Assembly: GCA_005793615.1 (NCBI GenBank)
Contig: SXRI01000353.1
Coordinates: forward strand, 1 to 7,250
Reading direction: 5' to 3'
Source of the DNA: Bdellovibrionales bacterium
GTDB taxonomy: Bacteria; Bdellovibrionota; Bdellovibrionia; Bdellovibrionales; JAMPXM01
DNA: 7,250 nt
The notes under the pieces were generated by a model. That model saw only the letters and a program-made list of their open reading frames with translations, was not told the origin of the DNA and ran no database searches. Shown piece after piece: positions 1 to 6,945 of this stretch. Position 1 is the stretch's first letter. Each line of letters starts with the position of its first letter. A program made the translations under genes and the position numbers.

Positions 1-20
1 CATGTTGTTTCGCGTCACTT

Positions 21-35
21 GCCTAACAATTAGGC
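21..35. other. Short perfect hairpin left of the tandem repeats
   Basis: GCCTAA and TTAGGC pair perfectly around a CAA loop, giving a 6-bp stem. It lies about 105 bases beyond the stop codon of the large exported-protein gene and just outside the 24-base repeat block. No T-run follows on either strand, so it does not look like a classical intrinsic terminator. It could be a 3' end structure or a chance palindrome. The first 140 bases of the window contain no gene that I can support. Confidence 0.3.
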
Positions 36-42
36 TGCGGGC

Positions 43-137
43 CGGGCGGATTGATCCGATTTACCCGGGCGCCATCGAACCGAAATGACCGGGCGGAATG
101 GAACCGATTTGGTCGGGCGCCTTGGTCCGAATTTCGC
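43..137. repeat. Degenerate 24-base tandem repeat, four units
   Basis: Four consecutive units each begin with CGGGCG, at 43, 66, 90 and 114, so the periods are 23, 24 and 24 bases. Each unit carries a TNG...CCGA core followed by an AT-rich tail. Units 1 and 3 resemble each other (CGGGCGGA..TG...CCGATTT), and units 2 and 4 resemble each other (CGGGCGCC...CCGAA), which suggests an alternating 48-base higher-order unit. Unit 1 contains the palindrome CGGAT-TG-ATCCG. The block ends 3 bases past the minus-strand gene's stop codon at 141-143. Because 24 is a multiple of three, open frames through it read as octapeptides, but I see no coding evidence. The role is unknown: it could be a 3' untranslated or mRNA-end element, or an eroded coding repeat. 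Confidence 0.6.
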
Positions 138-140
138 ATT

Positions 141-3032
141 CTAATCGAAGTCGGCGAATGCTTTTTCGAGTTTGCCGCTCAAACGGCGTGTCACCTCGGC
201 GTCGGTCAACTTGCGGAGTTTAGGGTCAGCGGCACGGGTGAAGATCTCCTCGGCCATCACCCTATGTAGGCGCTCAAGCATTTTCGGATAATTCTCTTTG
301 TGTCGCGACTCCACAAAATACCCATTCCATATCATATTGCGCATGCCATCCAACGCATGGTGCTCGCCTTGATTCGGAGTCTTGCTGTTCAATTTGACTG
401 CACGTTTAAAACGTTTTCCGAAGGAACGACCGAAAGGATCCGAGCCGAACACCGACAATGTTTCACCGATGGCCTTCTGCTCTCCGCGCTTGGCTATGGA
501 TACAATGTCAGCATAGACCTCTTGGTAAGAGCTAGATAGTTTGTAAAGGAGCATGACTTCATTCTCTTCAGCCGCTGTCAATTTTCCATTTGCGAACGCA
601 CCAGTGGTACGTATTCGATTGAGTTTGATCTCGGCGACCTTAGTCCAATATTGGAATCGATCTTTCAAGGTGGGCGATTGCTTTGCAAGCCACTCGGCAT
701 TCAAATTTTCCAAGAGCTGATTGGCGTGAAGTTTGTTGCGAAACTCCGCTGCATGAATATCTATGGCCTTTCCCCACAACTTGGAGTAATCGCTAAAACG
801 ATCCATTTTTTGATACTTGCCGTTTTGGAAACGACGCATACTGTGCGAGAAAATCGCATGCCCATATTCGTGGTCGGCCGCTTCTCGACCGTCGATGACA
901 ACCCCTTGGCGCAAAGCGCGTAGGCGTTCCCTTTGCGGGTGACCTACCTGCACATAGTTTGCAAAGGTGGCGTTTACCGATCTCCTCGCATCGTCGACAA
1001 AGAAAACGTACATGTCTTTCGGTTTTTCAAGACCCGTATTGAGAATAAGTTCGTCGATTTCACCGAGACTCTTCTTAATCTCATCTACACTTGCAGGGTA
1101 GGCTGTCGCTTGTTCCGGAAGAACTCTAATCTCGTGTTTCATCACTGTCTGCTGAGCCCGAACTGCACTCTCTTTAAGGATCTCCGCCCTTACGCTTCGA
1201 TTTGCGATTTCTCCGCGACTCACCACTTGCGTCATCTGGTTAATTATTTTCTTCGCCTCGAAACGGTTGCCAAGGTACTTCTCCAGATCCTTAAGGTACT
1301 TGGGATCAACTGCGGCCTTGCGAAGTATCTCGATAACCTTTTTGGCTCGCTGCGGATGAATTTGATTCAATGTTTTTTCGATCTGCGATAGACGGCCGGC
1401 CACTTCACTCACTCGCACATTCAATCGAGGCGCCGCTTTGTTTCCTTTGAGAATCATCAAAGGGTCATGTTTATTTCGCGCAAGTACCTGCAAGGTTGAC
1501 CTCACGACATCGACTCTTTCAGGTGGGCTGGCGAGACTAGGTGGAGCGCTCGCTGGTGTTTGCCGCAAGCCATGGATTCCGCCGATGACCAGCGGAGCCA
1601 AATTGGCGGCAGCCTCGGCCCGTTCGCTCCAGTCTTTGACTTGCGCGCGTGCCGATGCAAACCGTGCATCAATCACTTGTCCCTCGTGACCAGGAGACGT
1701 CTTGGCCGCCAGGATCTCGAGATCCTTCTGACGATCTGCCTGGGCGGATTCGCGGCGCACTTCATCGACGACCTCTTTGCCTACTGCTGTGATTCCAATT
1801 GCACCGACAGCTAGAGCTACAGCGTTCGGACTGAATTTACCGAGAACTGCCAAAGCGCCGCCAACGCCGGTACCTACGACCATACTTGTGGCAACATGCT
1901 TCCAGCCATCGGAAACCAGGTCGGCACCCATCGCTGCTTTTCGTCGCGCGAGTTCACAGAAAAATCGCGTCTTTTTGTTTTCCGAATCAACTTGTGCACC
2001 GAGTGTCGAATTCACCACGGCGCGTGTTCCGAGAGCACCCGCAGTTCCCGCTCCAGCCGCTACCGCACCAGAGAGCACACCGCTCAAACCTGATGAACCT
2101 GCGGCACCGACTCCGGCGCCCACCATTGTCGACATGGCAGGCACAGCCGCCCCAACTGCCGCCAACGAAAGTAGCGAGAGGCCACTCGTTCGGAGGTAGC
2201 CTATTCGTGTCTCTTCAAATTCTTGATTGGCATCGGTAATCTTGGAATTAGTGAAACGCACTGCTGCGTCCACTTCCTCCAGGAGATGAGACCTCTTCGC
2301 TGAGGGAACATCCAATTGCGAAATATGCTCCCTTAGGTTTTTTTGCGCTGCCGAGAATGATTTTTGTGCATTCTTAAGCCGAGTGAAGCGATTTTCACTT
2401 TGAGGAGATTGCGTAAGCCAGTAGTCACCTTGTCGATCGAGATACATCGAAGTGTAGCGGCTTGCTCTTCCCCAGAGCGAATCGTCCTTTTTGCCATCTG
2501 CCTTGACTCGAGTCTCCCGATAACTAGCCCGATCCAACGCTTGATGAAATTCAGTCAAGACGTGCGAAAATTCATTAAATGGTCCGGCCAATGCCGGACG
2601 CGAAAACTCCGCATTCAAATCTTGAATGTGCCGTTCCTGAAGGGCGGCATTGATCGCCATGAGCACCCGATCGAGGGCGGCGCTTCCCTTGCGGTCTTTG
2701 TAGTCGCGAAGGGTATCAAGCCAAACTTGCCGCCCTCCCTGCTGACAGGACTCGGCAGGCGCTGGATTCGCACCACCATCGCAGACGAGCGAAACTCGTG
2801 AGACCAGAACTTGAATCACCTGCCGGTCTTCCGCGGAAAGTTCGCTATAACAGTCGCTCTCTCTTGGGCGTAGATCCGATCGCTTCAAAGCATCGGCGAG
2901 CTGTTTGACATCATTCATGCCCGAACCGACAGCTCCCTCAGGAACAGCGCAGTTACAGTCCTGCTCGGGAACATTCGCCTCGGTCACCTGCGAAAATAGG
3001 AAAATGAAGAGACACAATACTATCCTGCACAT
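141..3032 (-). CDS. Large exported protein with C-terminal zincin-like (HExxH) domain
   Basis: This is a 963-residue protein that I do not recognise as a named family. An N-terminal signal peptide is clear: M-C-R, a hydrophobic stretch at about 4-14, and a probable cleavage after A19 (VTEA/NV). The mature N-terminal part has Cys at 26, 28, 61, 84 and 96, followed by charged helical sequence (about 100-280). Two Gly/Ala-rich hydrophobic regions follow (about 285-345 and 380-420), with a shorter one at 476-488. They could insert in a membrane or form glycine-zipper helices. A Pro-rich linker (491-504) leads to a charged, coiled-coil-like helical stretch (about 540-630). The C-terminal part carries HEYGH at 721-725, the zincin signature of two zinc histidines and a catalytic Glu. 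EVYAD at 838-842 could supply a third, gluzincin-type zinc ligand. Protease activity is inferred from these motifs only. ATG 3032 is chosen because it gives a complete signal peptide; an AGGA lies 9 bases upstream. It is probably transcribed separately from ribD. Confidence 0.85.
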   Translation of the reverse strand: MCRIVLCLFIFLFSQVTEANVPEQDCNCAVPEGAVGSGMNDVKQLADALKRSDLRPRESDCYSELSAEDRQVIQVLVSRVSLVCDGGANPAPAESCQQGGRQVWLDTLRDYKDRKGSAALDRVLMAINAALQERHIQDLNAEFSRPALAGPFNEFSHVLTEFHQALDRASYRETRVKADGKKDDSLWGRASRYTSMYLDRQGDYWLTQSPQSENRFTRLKNAQKSFSAAQKNLREHISQLDVPSAKRSHLLEEVDAAVRFTNSKITDANQEFEETRIGYLRTSGLSLLSLAAVGAAVPAMSTMVGAGVGAAGSSGLSGVLSGAVAAGAGTAGALGTRAVVNSTLGAQVDSENKKTRFFCELARRKAAMGADLVSDGWKHVATSMVVGTGVGGALAVLGKFSPNAVALAVGAIGITAVGKEVVDEVRRESAQADRQKDLEILAAKTSPGHEGQVIDARFASARAQVKDWSERAEAAANLAPLVIGGIHGLRQTPASAPPSLASPPERVDVVRSTLQVLARNKHDPLMILKGNKAAPRLNVRVSEVAGRLSQIEKTLNQIHPQRAKKVIEILRKAAVDPKYLKDLEKYLGNRFEAKKIINQMTQVVSRGEIANRSVRAEILKESAVRAQQTVMKHEIRVLPEQATAYPASVDEIKKSLGEIDELILNTGLEKPKDMYVFFVDDARRSVNATFANYVQVGHPQRERLRALRQGVVIDGREAADHEYGHAIFSHSMRRFQNGKYQKMDRFSDYSKLWGKAIDIHAAEFRNKLHANQLLENLNAEWLAKQSPTLKDRFQYWTKVAEIKLNRIRTTGAFANGKLTAAEENEVMLLYKLSSSYQEVYADIVSIAKRGEQKAIGETLSVFGSDPFGRSFGKRFKRAVKLNSKTPNQGEHHALDGMRNMIWNGYFVESRHKENYPKMLERLHRVMAEEIFTRAADPKLRKLTDAEVTRRLSGKLEKAFADFD

Positions 3033-3041
3033 TCCTCAAAT

Positions 3042-3045
3042 TCCT
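3042..3045 (-). promoter_or_regulatory. Candidate ribosome binding site for the large exported protein
   Basis: On the minus strand AGGA lies 9 bases upstream of ATG 3032. A second purine run, GAGGA (3033-3037), directly abuts the ATG and is too close to work in the usual way. Another AGGA inside the gene (3023-3026) could serve a TTG at 3017, but that start would lose Arg3 from the signal peptide's n-region, so ATG 3032 is preferred. Confidence 0.4.
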
Positions 3046-3060
3046 GCATTTTTCAGACCC

Positions 3061-3093
3061 CTGTCGGAAGAAATCTGTCAGGAGGGCGCTGTC
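3061..3093. promoter_or_regulatory. Three CTGTC elements at 14-base period (possible operator)
   Basis: CTGTC occurs at 3061-3065, 3075-3079 and 3089-3093, exactly 14 bases apart (GACAG on the transcribed strand). They lie 29-61 bases upstream of the start of the large exported-protein gene and are nested inside a longer imperfect inverted repeat, ATTTTTCAGAC (3048-3058) against GTCTAAAAAT (3091-3100). Phased direct repeats in a leader are typical of regulator binding sites. CTGTC is also the core of the enterobacterial Pho box, but that box has an 11-base period, so PhoB is not implied. No confident -35/-10 pair could be assigned nearby. Confidence 0.35.
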
Positions 3094-3113
3094 TAAAAAT
3101 TCAACATTGAGCG

Positions 3114-3137
3114 AAAATTGTCCCCGGACGGGGGCAA
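3114..3137 (-). terminator. Probable intrinsic terminator after ribD
   Basis: The hairpin at 3118-3137 pairs TTGTCCCC with GGGGGCAA (one G-T wobble) around a tight GGAC loop, and its core is four consecutive C-G pairs. In the minus direction it is followed by TTTT (3117-3114). It sits 36 bases past the ribD stop codon and before the leader of the large gene, as expected for a terminator closing the helicase-hmgA-ribD group. The T-run is short, so termination may be partial. Confidence 0.45.
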
Positions 3138-3172
3138 AGAGAATTGCGCAGGTTTTCGAGGACTATGCGCTA

Positions 3173-4303
3173 TCAGCGGAGGCCGGTCCAATAAAGATCG
3201 TCGCCGACCCTTTGCCATGACCACCGGGCAAAGCGAAACTTACCGGCAAGGTCGGTCACGCCGAAAGCGGAGCTCCAGGCGAGTGCATGTTGACCACCGA
3301 AAACCACCGGCGCTTGATAGAGATGCAGACGCTGCACTTTTCCGGCTGTGAAAAATGCGCCAATAGTGCCCGCACCGCCTTCGACCATCAGCGAGGTAAC
3401 GCCAATGTTCTTTACTGTTGCGAGCACTTGCTTGAGATCAAACTGCCCGCTATTGATCGCAGCTTCGACCACTGTCGCGCCACAGGGGTTTTCAATCTTT
3501 GTACCTTGTGCGACGATGATGATAATTTTCTCGGCCGCTCTCACCTTAAGAAGATTTTTTCTAGCGAGCGTCGGCAAGATTCGTCCTTGCGGATCAAAAA
3601 CGATCACTCGATTCTCAATGCCCACAAAATCCGGATGACGAATATCAAGCGAGGGGTTGTCGATGACTACAGTATTTGAACCCACCACTACTGCATCATA
3701 GCGAGCACGTATCGAATGGGCATGTAAGCGCGCTGCTTCGCCGGTGATCCACTTGCTCTCGCCTGACTTGAAAGCCATCTGACCATCGAGTGTGCTTGCC
3801 ACTTTCACGGCGACAAACGGCTCAGCCGTTCGCAGATTGTGCAAAAAAACCTCCGCCAAATCTTCAGCCGCATCCAGCAGTTCGCCGCGAACCTCGGCAG
3901 ATAAATCCGTGCGCTCATCGAGACGATACACCGTTACACCGGCCGCTCGCAAAATCTCCGCGCCTTTGCCAGCAACGAGCGGATTTGGATCTTCCACCGC
4001 ATAGGTCACGGACTCGGGCTTTAGCTGTGCCAGCGTCTTTGCACAAGACGGCGTTCGTCCTTGGTGAGCACACGGCTCAAGAGTCACGTAGACATGCGAC
4101 CCCGTCACCTTAGAAGCATCGCCAAGATTTCTTAGAGCCGCTGCCTCAGCATGATCACCACCAAGTTGCGCATGATACCCAGAAGAAAGAAAGCGATGCT
4201 GGCGATCAACGATCACGCAACCGACCAAGGGATTGGGCGCCACTCGTCCAGTGCCGCGTACGCCTTCGCGAAGAGCAAGGCGCATGGCTTGCTCCACATT
4301 CAA
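3173..4303 (-). CDS. ribD: Bifunctional riboflavin biosynthesis deaminase/reductase RibD
   Basis: RibD deaminates the pyrimidine product of GTP cyclohydrolase II and then reduces its ribosyl side chain with NADPH, two cytoplasmic steps of riboflavin synthesis. With the chosen start the protein has 376 residues, close to the usual 360-380. The N-terminal cytidine-deaminase-like domain has APNPLVGCVIV, the zinc-ligand/catalytic HAE (51-53) and the zinc cysteines of PCAHQGRTPSC (78 and 87), nearly the E. coli positions. EDPNPLVAGKG follows. The C-terminal reductase domain has KVASTLDGQMA (about 167-177), WITGEAAR, DAVVVGSNTV and MVEGGAGTIGAFF. The frame is open back to a TTG at 4390, which would overlap hmgA by 22 bases and add 29 poorly conserved residues. 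TTG 4303 has AGGA 6 bases upstream and begins M-N-V-E-Q-A-M-R-L-A-L as in homologues; ATG 4285 is a possible alternative. No other rib genes lie in the window. Confidence 0.95.
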   Translation of the reverse strand: MNVEQAMRLALREGVRGTGRVAPNPLVGCVIVDRQHRFLSSGYHAQLGGDHAEAAALRNLGDASKVTGSHVYVTLEPCAHQGRTPSCAKTLAQLKPESVTYAVEDPNPLVAGKGAEILRAAGVTVYRLDERTDLSAEVRGELLDAAEDLAEVFLHNLRTAEPFVAVKVASTLDGQMAFKSGESKWITGEAARLHAHSIRARYDAVVVGSNTVVIDNPSLDIRHPDFVGIENRVIVFDPQGRILPTLARKNLLKVRAAEKIIIIVAQGTKIENPCGATVVEAAINSGQFDLKQVLATVKNIGVTSLMVEGGAGTIGAFFTAGKVQRLHLYQAPVVFGGQHALAWSSAFGVTDLAGKFRFARWSWQRVGDDLYWTGLR

Positions 4304-4309
4304 TTCTTG

Positions 4310-4313
4310 TCCT
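4310..4313 (-). promoter_or_regulatory. Ribosome binding site deciding the ribD TTG start
   Basis: AGGA on the minus strand is 6 bases upstream of TTG 4303. The TTG at 4390 has no comparable site. GGAG at 4291-4294 could serve ATG 4285 with similar spacing, but that start would remove the beginning of the first helix of the deaminase domain. Confidence 0.5.
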
Positions 4314-4368
4314 ATAGACGGTGGCAACTCGTTAGCGTCGTTCAATGCAGGGCCTCTTATCTTTTGCC

Positions 4369-5472
4369 TTATTTCATCCAAGATTTCCAATAGTCGCTCA
4401 ACTCGACACGATCAAGAACCGGATCACGTTTAAGCGGCCACCGCGTATCGACCATGACCGCATATTCGTCGGTGTGCGTTTTGCTTTTCACTTTTTCAAA
4501 CGCTTTCGGATGCGGGCCATGCGGAAATCCCGCCGGATGAAAGCTCATCATTCCGGAATGCAAGTTCTGGCGCGAAAAGAAGTCACCAGCATGATAGAAA
4601 AGCACTTCATCATAATCGATATTTTGATGATAGAAAGGCACACGCAAGGCATCACCTTCTTCTTCAAAGGGTCGGGGAACGAAAGAACAGACCACAAAGC
4701 CACGACCCGCGAAAGTCGAGTGCGCGCTAGGCGGCAGATGCACGCGATGACTCATCAGCGGCATCAAATCTTTCATATGGAGAGTGAAGGGAAACAGATC
4801 ACCCTTCCATCCGGTGACATCGAAAACACTCGAATCGTAAGAAATTTTGGTGAACTCATCGCAATGTTTGATATCGATCTCTTTGACCTCGACGTTTTTT
4901 TCTTTCATCACCGCGTAAAGCCGATCAAGCTCTGGCTTTCCAAGCGAGTTCATGTCCCAGGGGACATGACGACCAACAATGCCGCGATCAGGTTCCTGAA
5001 AGTGCGAAGTGCGATTTTCGATAAGGAAAAAATTCGCCGGTTCGTTGAGCAGAAACGCATGGGTCACGCACTTCTGCACATTGATATAACTGCCGGGTGT
5101 GAAATCCAGAATTCCATATTCAGTGAGTAGCGAACCGCTACCTTTGTGGCAGAAATAGAGCCAATCACCATCGGCGTTGCGCCGCGCGCGAATACGATCA
5201 GGCGCTTCGGGCTGCATCCAGACATTCGACATTGTACAATCGTTATTATAGAGCAGGCGTTGCGTAGCGGTTCCACCCTCGAGTTTTACGAGATCATACA
5301 TTCGTGGCTTGAGTGGCCCTTCAATATTGGTCCAACGAGTACTGGGCTGCTTTTTGATCAAATGTGAAACCGGACCGAAAAAACCTTCGAGTCCTTGTTC
5401 CTCTTCGAATTGTCCATCGGGAATAGCCTTATGACCTTGGCGAGTCGGTTGACCCTGCGTGTAGTGATGCAT
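4369..5472 (-). CDS. hmgA: Homogentisate 1,2-dioxygenase (short bacterial form)
   Basis: This non-haem Fe(II) enzyme opens the ring of homogentisate to maleylacetoacetate in phenylalanine/tyrosine catabolism, in the cytoplasm. With the chosen start the protein has 367 residues, typical of the shorter bacterial subfamily rather than the roughly 430-445-residue classical enzyme. The C-terminal cupin-like core shows SHRVHLPPSAHSTFAGRGF (241-259), FVVCSFVPRPF, FYHQNIDYDEVLFY (281-294) and HPAGFPHGPHP (312-322). By family comparison H282, E289 and H318 are the best candidates for iron ligands. This is an inference, since the H-to-E spacing is one residue longer than in the human enzyme. The frame extends to ATG 5487, but ATG 5472 has AAGGAG exactly 6 bases upstream. 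It lies 66 bases after the helicase stop and 65 before the ribD start, so co-transcription is likely. No fumarylacetoacetase or maleylacetoacetate isomerase gene is present here. A related cupin dioxygenase with another substrate is the main alternative. Confidence 0.9.
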   Translation of the reverse strand: MHHYTQGQPTRQGHKAIPDGQFEEEQGLEGFFGPVSHLIKKQPSTRWTNIEGPLKPRMYDLVKLEGGTATQRLLYNNDCTMSNVWMQPEAPDRIRARRNADGDWLYFCHKGSGSLLTEYGILDFTPGSYINVQKCVTHAFLLNEPANFFLIENRTSHFQEPDRGIVGRHVPWDMNSLGKPELDRLYAVMKEKNVEVKEIDIKHCDEFTKISYDSSVFDVTGWKGDLFPFTLHMKDLMPLMSHRVHLPPSAHSTFAGRGFVVCSFVPRPFEEEGDALRVPFYHQNIDYDEVLFYHAGDFFSRQNLHSGMMSFHPAGFPHGPHPKAFEKVKSKTHTDEYAVMVDTRWPLKRDPVLDRVELSDYWKSWMK

Positions 5473-5478
5473 CGAGAA

Positions 5479-5484
5479 CTCCTT
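5479..5484 (-). promoter_or_regulatory. Strong Shine-Dalgarno of hmgA
   Basis: AAGGAG on the minus strand is separated by 6 bases from ATG 5472. It lies inside the longer reading frame that starts at ATG 5487, and this argues that the upstream ATG is not the real start. Confidence 0.75.
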
Positions 5485-5538
5485 CATGAGCCCGCAGCTT
5501 CAATCATCGTCAGCTGAGGTAGCTATCAAGGAAGCCCG

Positions 5539-6825
5539 TTAGAACGGAGCCGCACAAGCGTTATTGCCTTGCGTTGCCTCAAGTGCCTTACGATAGAACT
5601 CAACAACGCTGGGGTCGACACGAATAGAACGGGCCTCCCATTTTTCGACACATAAGTCCGCACCGCTGGTAAGGCGACTAAGTGCCACGTAGGCCTGGCC
5701 AGGCTCCCAAAGTTGCGAAAGATTCACCGCCATGCGGTCAAGTGTCGCACCCTGCGCTTTGTGTATCGTTGAAGCCCAAGCCAGCGATACCGGAAAGTTC
5801 ACTGCCGCCGCAACGGGTTCACCTTCGGCATCCAGCAGAGAAAAGGAGGCCTTTTCGATATCGATCATCCGACCGTTGAGAAGGCGGATCTGCAGGCGAT
5901 GTGGTTGGATTTTTTCAACCACCCCTTGGCTGCCATTCACCCAGCGCTGTTGTGGATCATTCTGACGAAGCATGACCAACGCACCTTCCTTAAGCGATAG
6001 CGAATCGGGAATGGGTGCATATTTTTTCAGGGTTTCCAGCGCCCGCGCCTCACCTGAAAAAATCGTATCGAACTTATGAACTACGCCTTTAAGACTCTCG
6101 AGTTTCATTAAGTTAAAACGCTCCGTCTCATCACGGCGCGGAAAGAGCCTGGTGCCATCGAAGTCTTCTGGGGGTTGACCCACGCGCGCGTTAAGATAGT
6201 CCTTCACTTCACTGTTCACCACTCCGTCACGAATGTAGCGGAGCATTCGCATGAACTCTTCGTCACGACACCGTGTTTGCGTACGCAAATAATGGAGGTT
6301 GAATCCCGACCATTGCCAAACTGGATCAAGAAACGCCCAGCCGCGCCGTGCAGAGCCGGGCCGTTCAACCGGAGGCAATTGTGCGAAATCGCCCACGGCC
6401 ACCATTCGTAAGCCTCCCCAGGGAAGTTCGCTATCACGTACACGCCGGCAAATGATCTCGGCGGCGCGCAGGGTTTCCCCTGAGAGCATGGAGACCTCGT
6501 CGACGATAAAGCCAGAAATCTTTTTCAGGCGACGAACCACTTGACGGTTACGCGCAGCTTTCTCCACAGTCGCTTCAACTCCACCCTCGAGAATTCCGAG
6601 ACCGAAAAAGCTGTGAAAAGTTCGACCGCCAATCAAAACTGCTGCCGCCCCTGTGCTTGCCAATACCGGAAATTCAGAATTGGCCTTTTCGCGCAAAAAA
6701 TAGCGAATCAAGAAACTCTTACCGCTGCCTGCACCACCGGTGACAAAAACGTTTTCGCTGCCACGCAAGGCGGAAAAGGCTAGCTCTTGGCAGGACGTTA
6801 GGACTGATGTTGAACTGAGTGACAT
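5539..6825 (-). CDS. PIF1-like SF1B DNA helicase / AAA-type ATPase
   Basis: This is an ATP-driven helicase of the PIF1/RecD-like SF1B group. Known PIF1 enzymes move 5'-3' on DNA and unwind forks, R-loops and G-quadruplexes; the cellular role here is inferred. The 428-residue protein has the motifs in order: Walker A GGAGSGKS (30-37), motif Ia with STGAAAVLIGGRTFHSFFG (57-75), Walker B FIVDEVSML (106-114), motif III VAVGDFAQLPPV (142-153), motif IV region YLRTQTRCRDEEF (179-191), NGSQGVV (297-303), motif V STIHKAQGATLD (352-363) and motif VI GQAYVALSR (376-384). It is compact, with no accessory nuclease or long C-terminal domain. The usual FRQ of motif IV reads TRC, a mild departure. The frame is open to 6915, but ATG 6825 has AGGAGA 8 bases upstream and the extra 30 residues look non-coding. 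It is first in the minus-strand group and divergent from the thioredoxin-like gene. Confidence 0.93.
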   Translation of the reverse strand: MSLSSTSVLTSCQELAFSALRGSENVFVTGGAGSGKSFLIRYFLREKANSEFPVLASTGAAAVLIGGRTFHSFFGLGILEGGVEATVEKAARNRQVVRRLKKISGFIVDEVSMLSGETLRAAEIICRRVRDSELPWGGLRMVAVGDFAQLPPVERPGSARRGWAFLDPVWQWSGFNLHYLRTQTRCRDEEFMRMLRYIRDGVVNSEVKDYLNARVGQPPEDFDGTRLFPRRDETERFNLMKLESLKGVVHKFDTIFSGEARALETLKKYAPIPDSLSLKEGALVMLRQNDPQQRWVNGSQGVVEKIQPHRLQIRLLNGRMIDIEKASFSLLDAEGEPVAAAVNFPVSLAWASTIHKAQGATLDRMAVNLSQLWEPGQAYVALSRLTSGADLCVEKWEARSIRVDPSVVEFYRKALEATQGNNACAAPF

Positions 6826-6833
6826 CGGAAATT

Positions 6834-6839
6834 TCTCCT
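6834..6839 (-). promoter_or_regulatory. Shine-Dalgarno of the PIF1-like helicase
   Basis: AGGAGA on the minus strand lies 8 bases upstream of ATG 6825. It identifies the internal ATG as the true start and leaves 127 bases of intergenic DNA up to the divergent gene. Confidence 0.7.
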
Positions 6840-6941
6840 GGGGATCGCGAGGCGGACAGTAAGGCTGACATTTACACTCAAAAATGGCAATCTTTTGGGG
6901 CAAACTAAGTGGCAAGGCCCACCCGCCCTAAAACTGAAAAC

Positions 6942-6945
6942 GGAG
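6942..6945 (+). promoter_or_regulatory. Ribosome binding site for the TTG start of the thioredoxin-like gene
   Basis: GGAG ends 7 bases before TTG 6953. The next candidates, TTG 6971 and ATG 6983, have only weak purine runs too close upstream, so TTG 6953 is favoured. Confidence 0.5.

Noticed and set aside
1..3. Minus-strand ATG at the left window edge as the start of a further gene
   Set aside because: No Shine-Dalgarno precedes it and only the start codon lies within the window, so nothing can be supported.
51..269. 72-codon plus-strand frame running through the tandem repeats, with an octapeptide pattern
   Set aside because: The octapeptide pattern follows automatically from a 24-base repeat, half the frame is antisense to the large gene's 3' end, and the start has no ribosome site.
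933..1391. 152-codon plus-strand frame with many Cys and Leu
   Set aside because: Antisense to the well-supported large gene; no motif and no ribosome site was seen.
1777..2199. 140-codon plus-strand frame rich in Ala, Pro and Thr
   Set aside because: It is the antisense of the Gly/Ala-rich hydrophobic region of the large exported protein; the composition follows from that.
4345..5130. 261-codon plus-strand open frame
   Set aside because: It lies antisense to hmgA and the start of ribD, both of which carry clear family motifs. The translation is rich in His/Arg/Phe with no recognisable domain, as expected from a shadow frame.
5488..5538. Possible terminator between helicase and hmgA
   Set aside because: Only a weak CAGCT/AGCTG pairing with a long loop was seen, and no T-run follows.
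6826..6915. N-terminal extension of the helicase by 30 residues
   Set aside because: ATG 6825 has a strong AGGAGA at good spacing. The extension would use up most of the divergent promoter region and shows no helicase homology.
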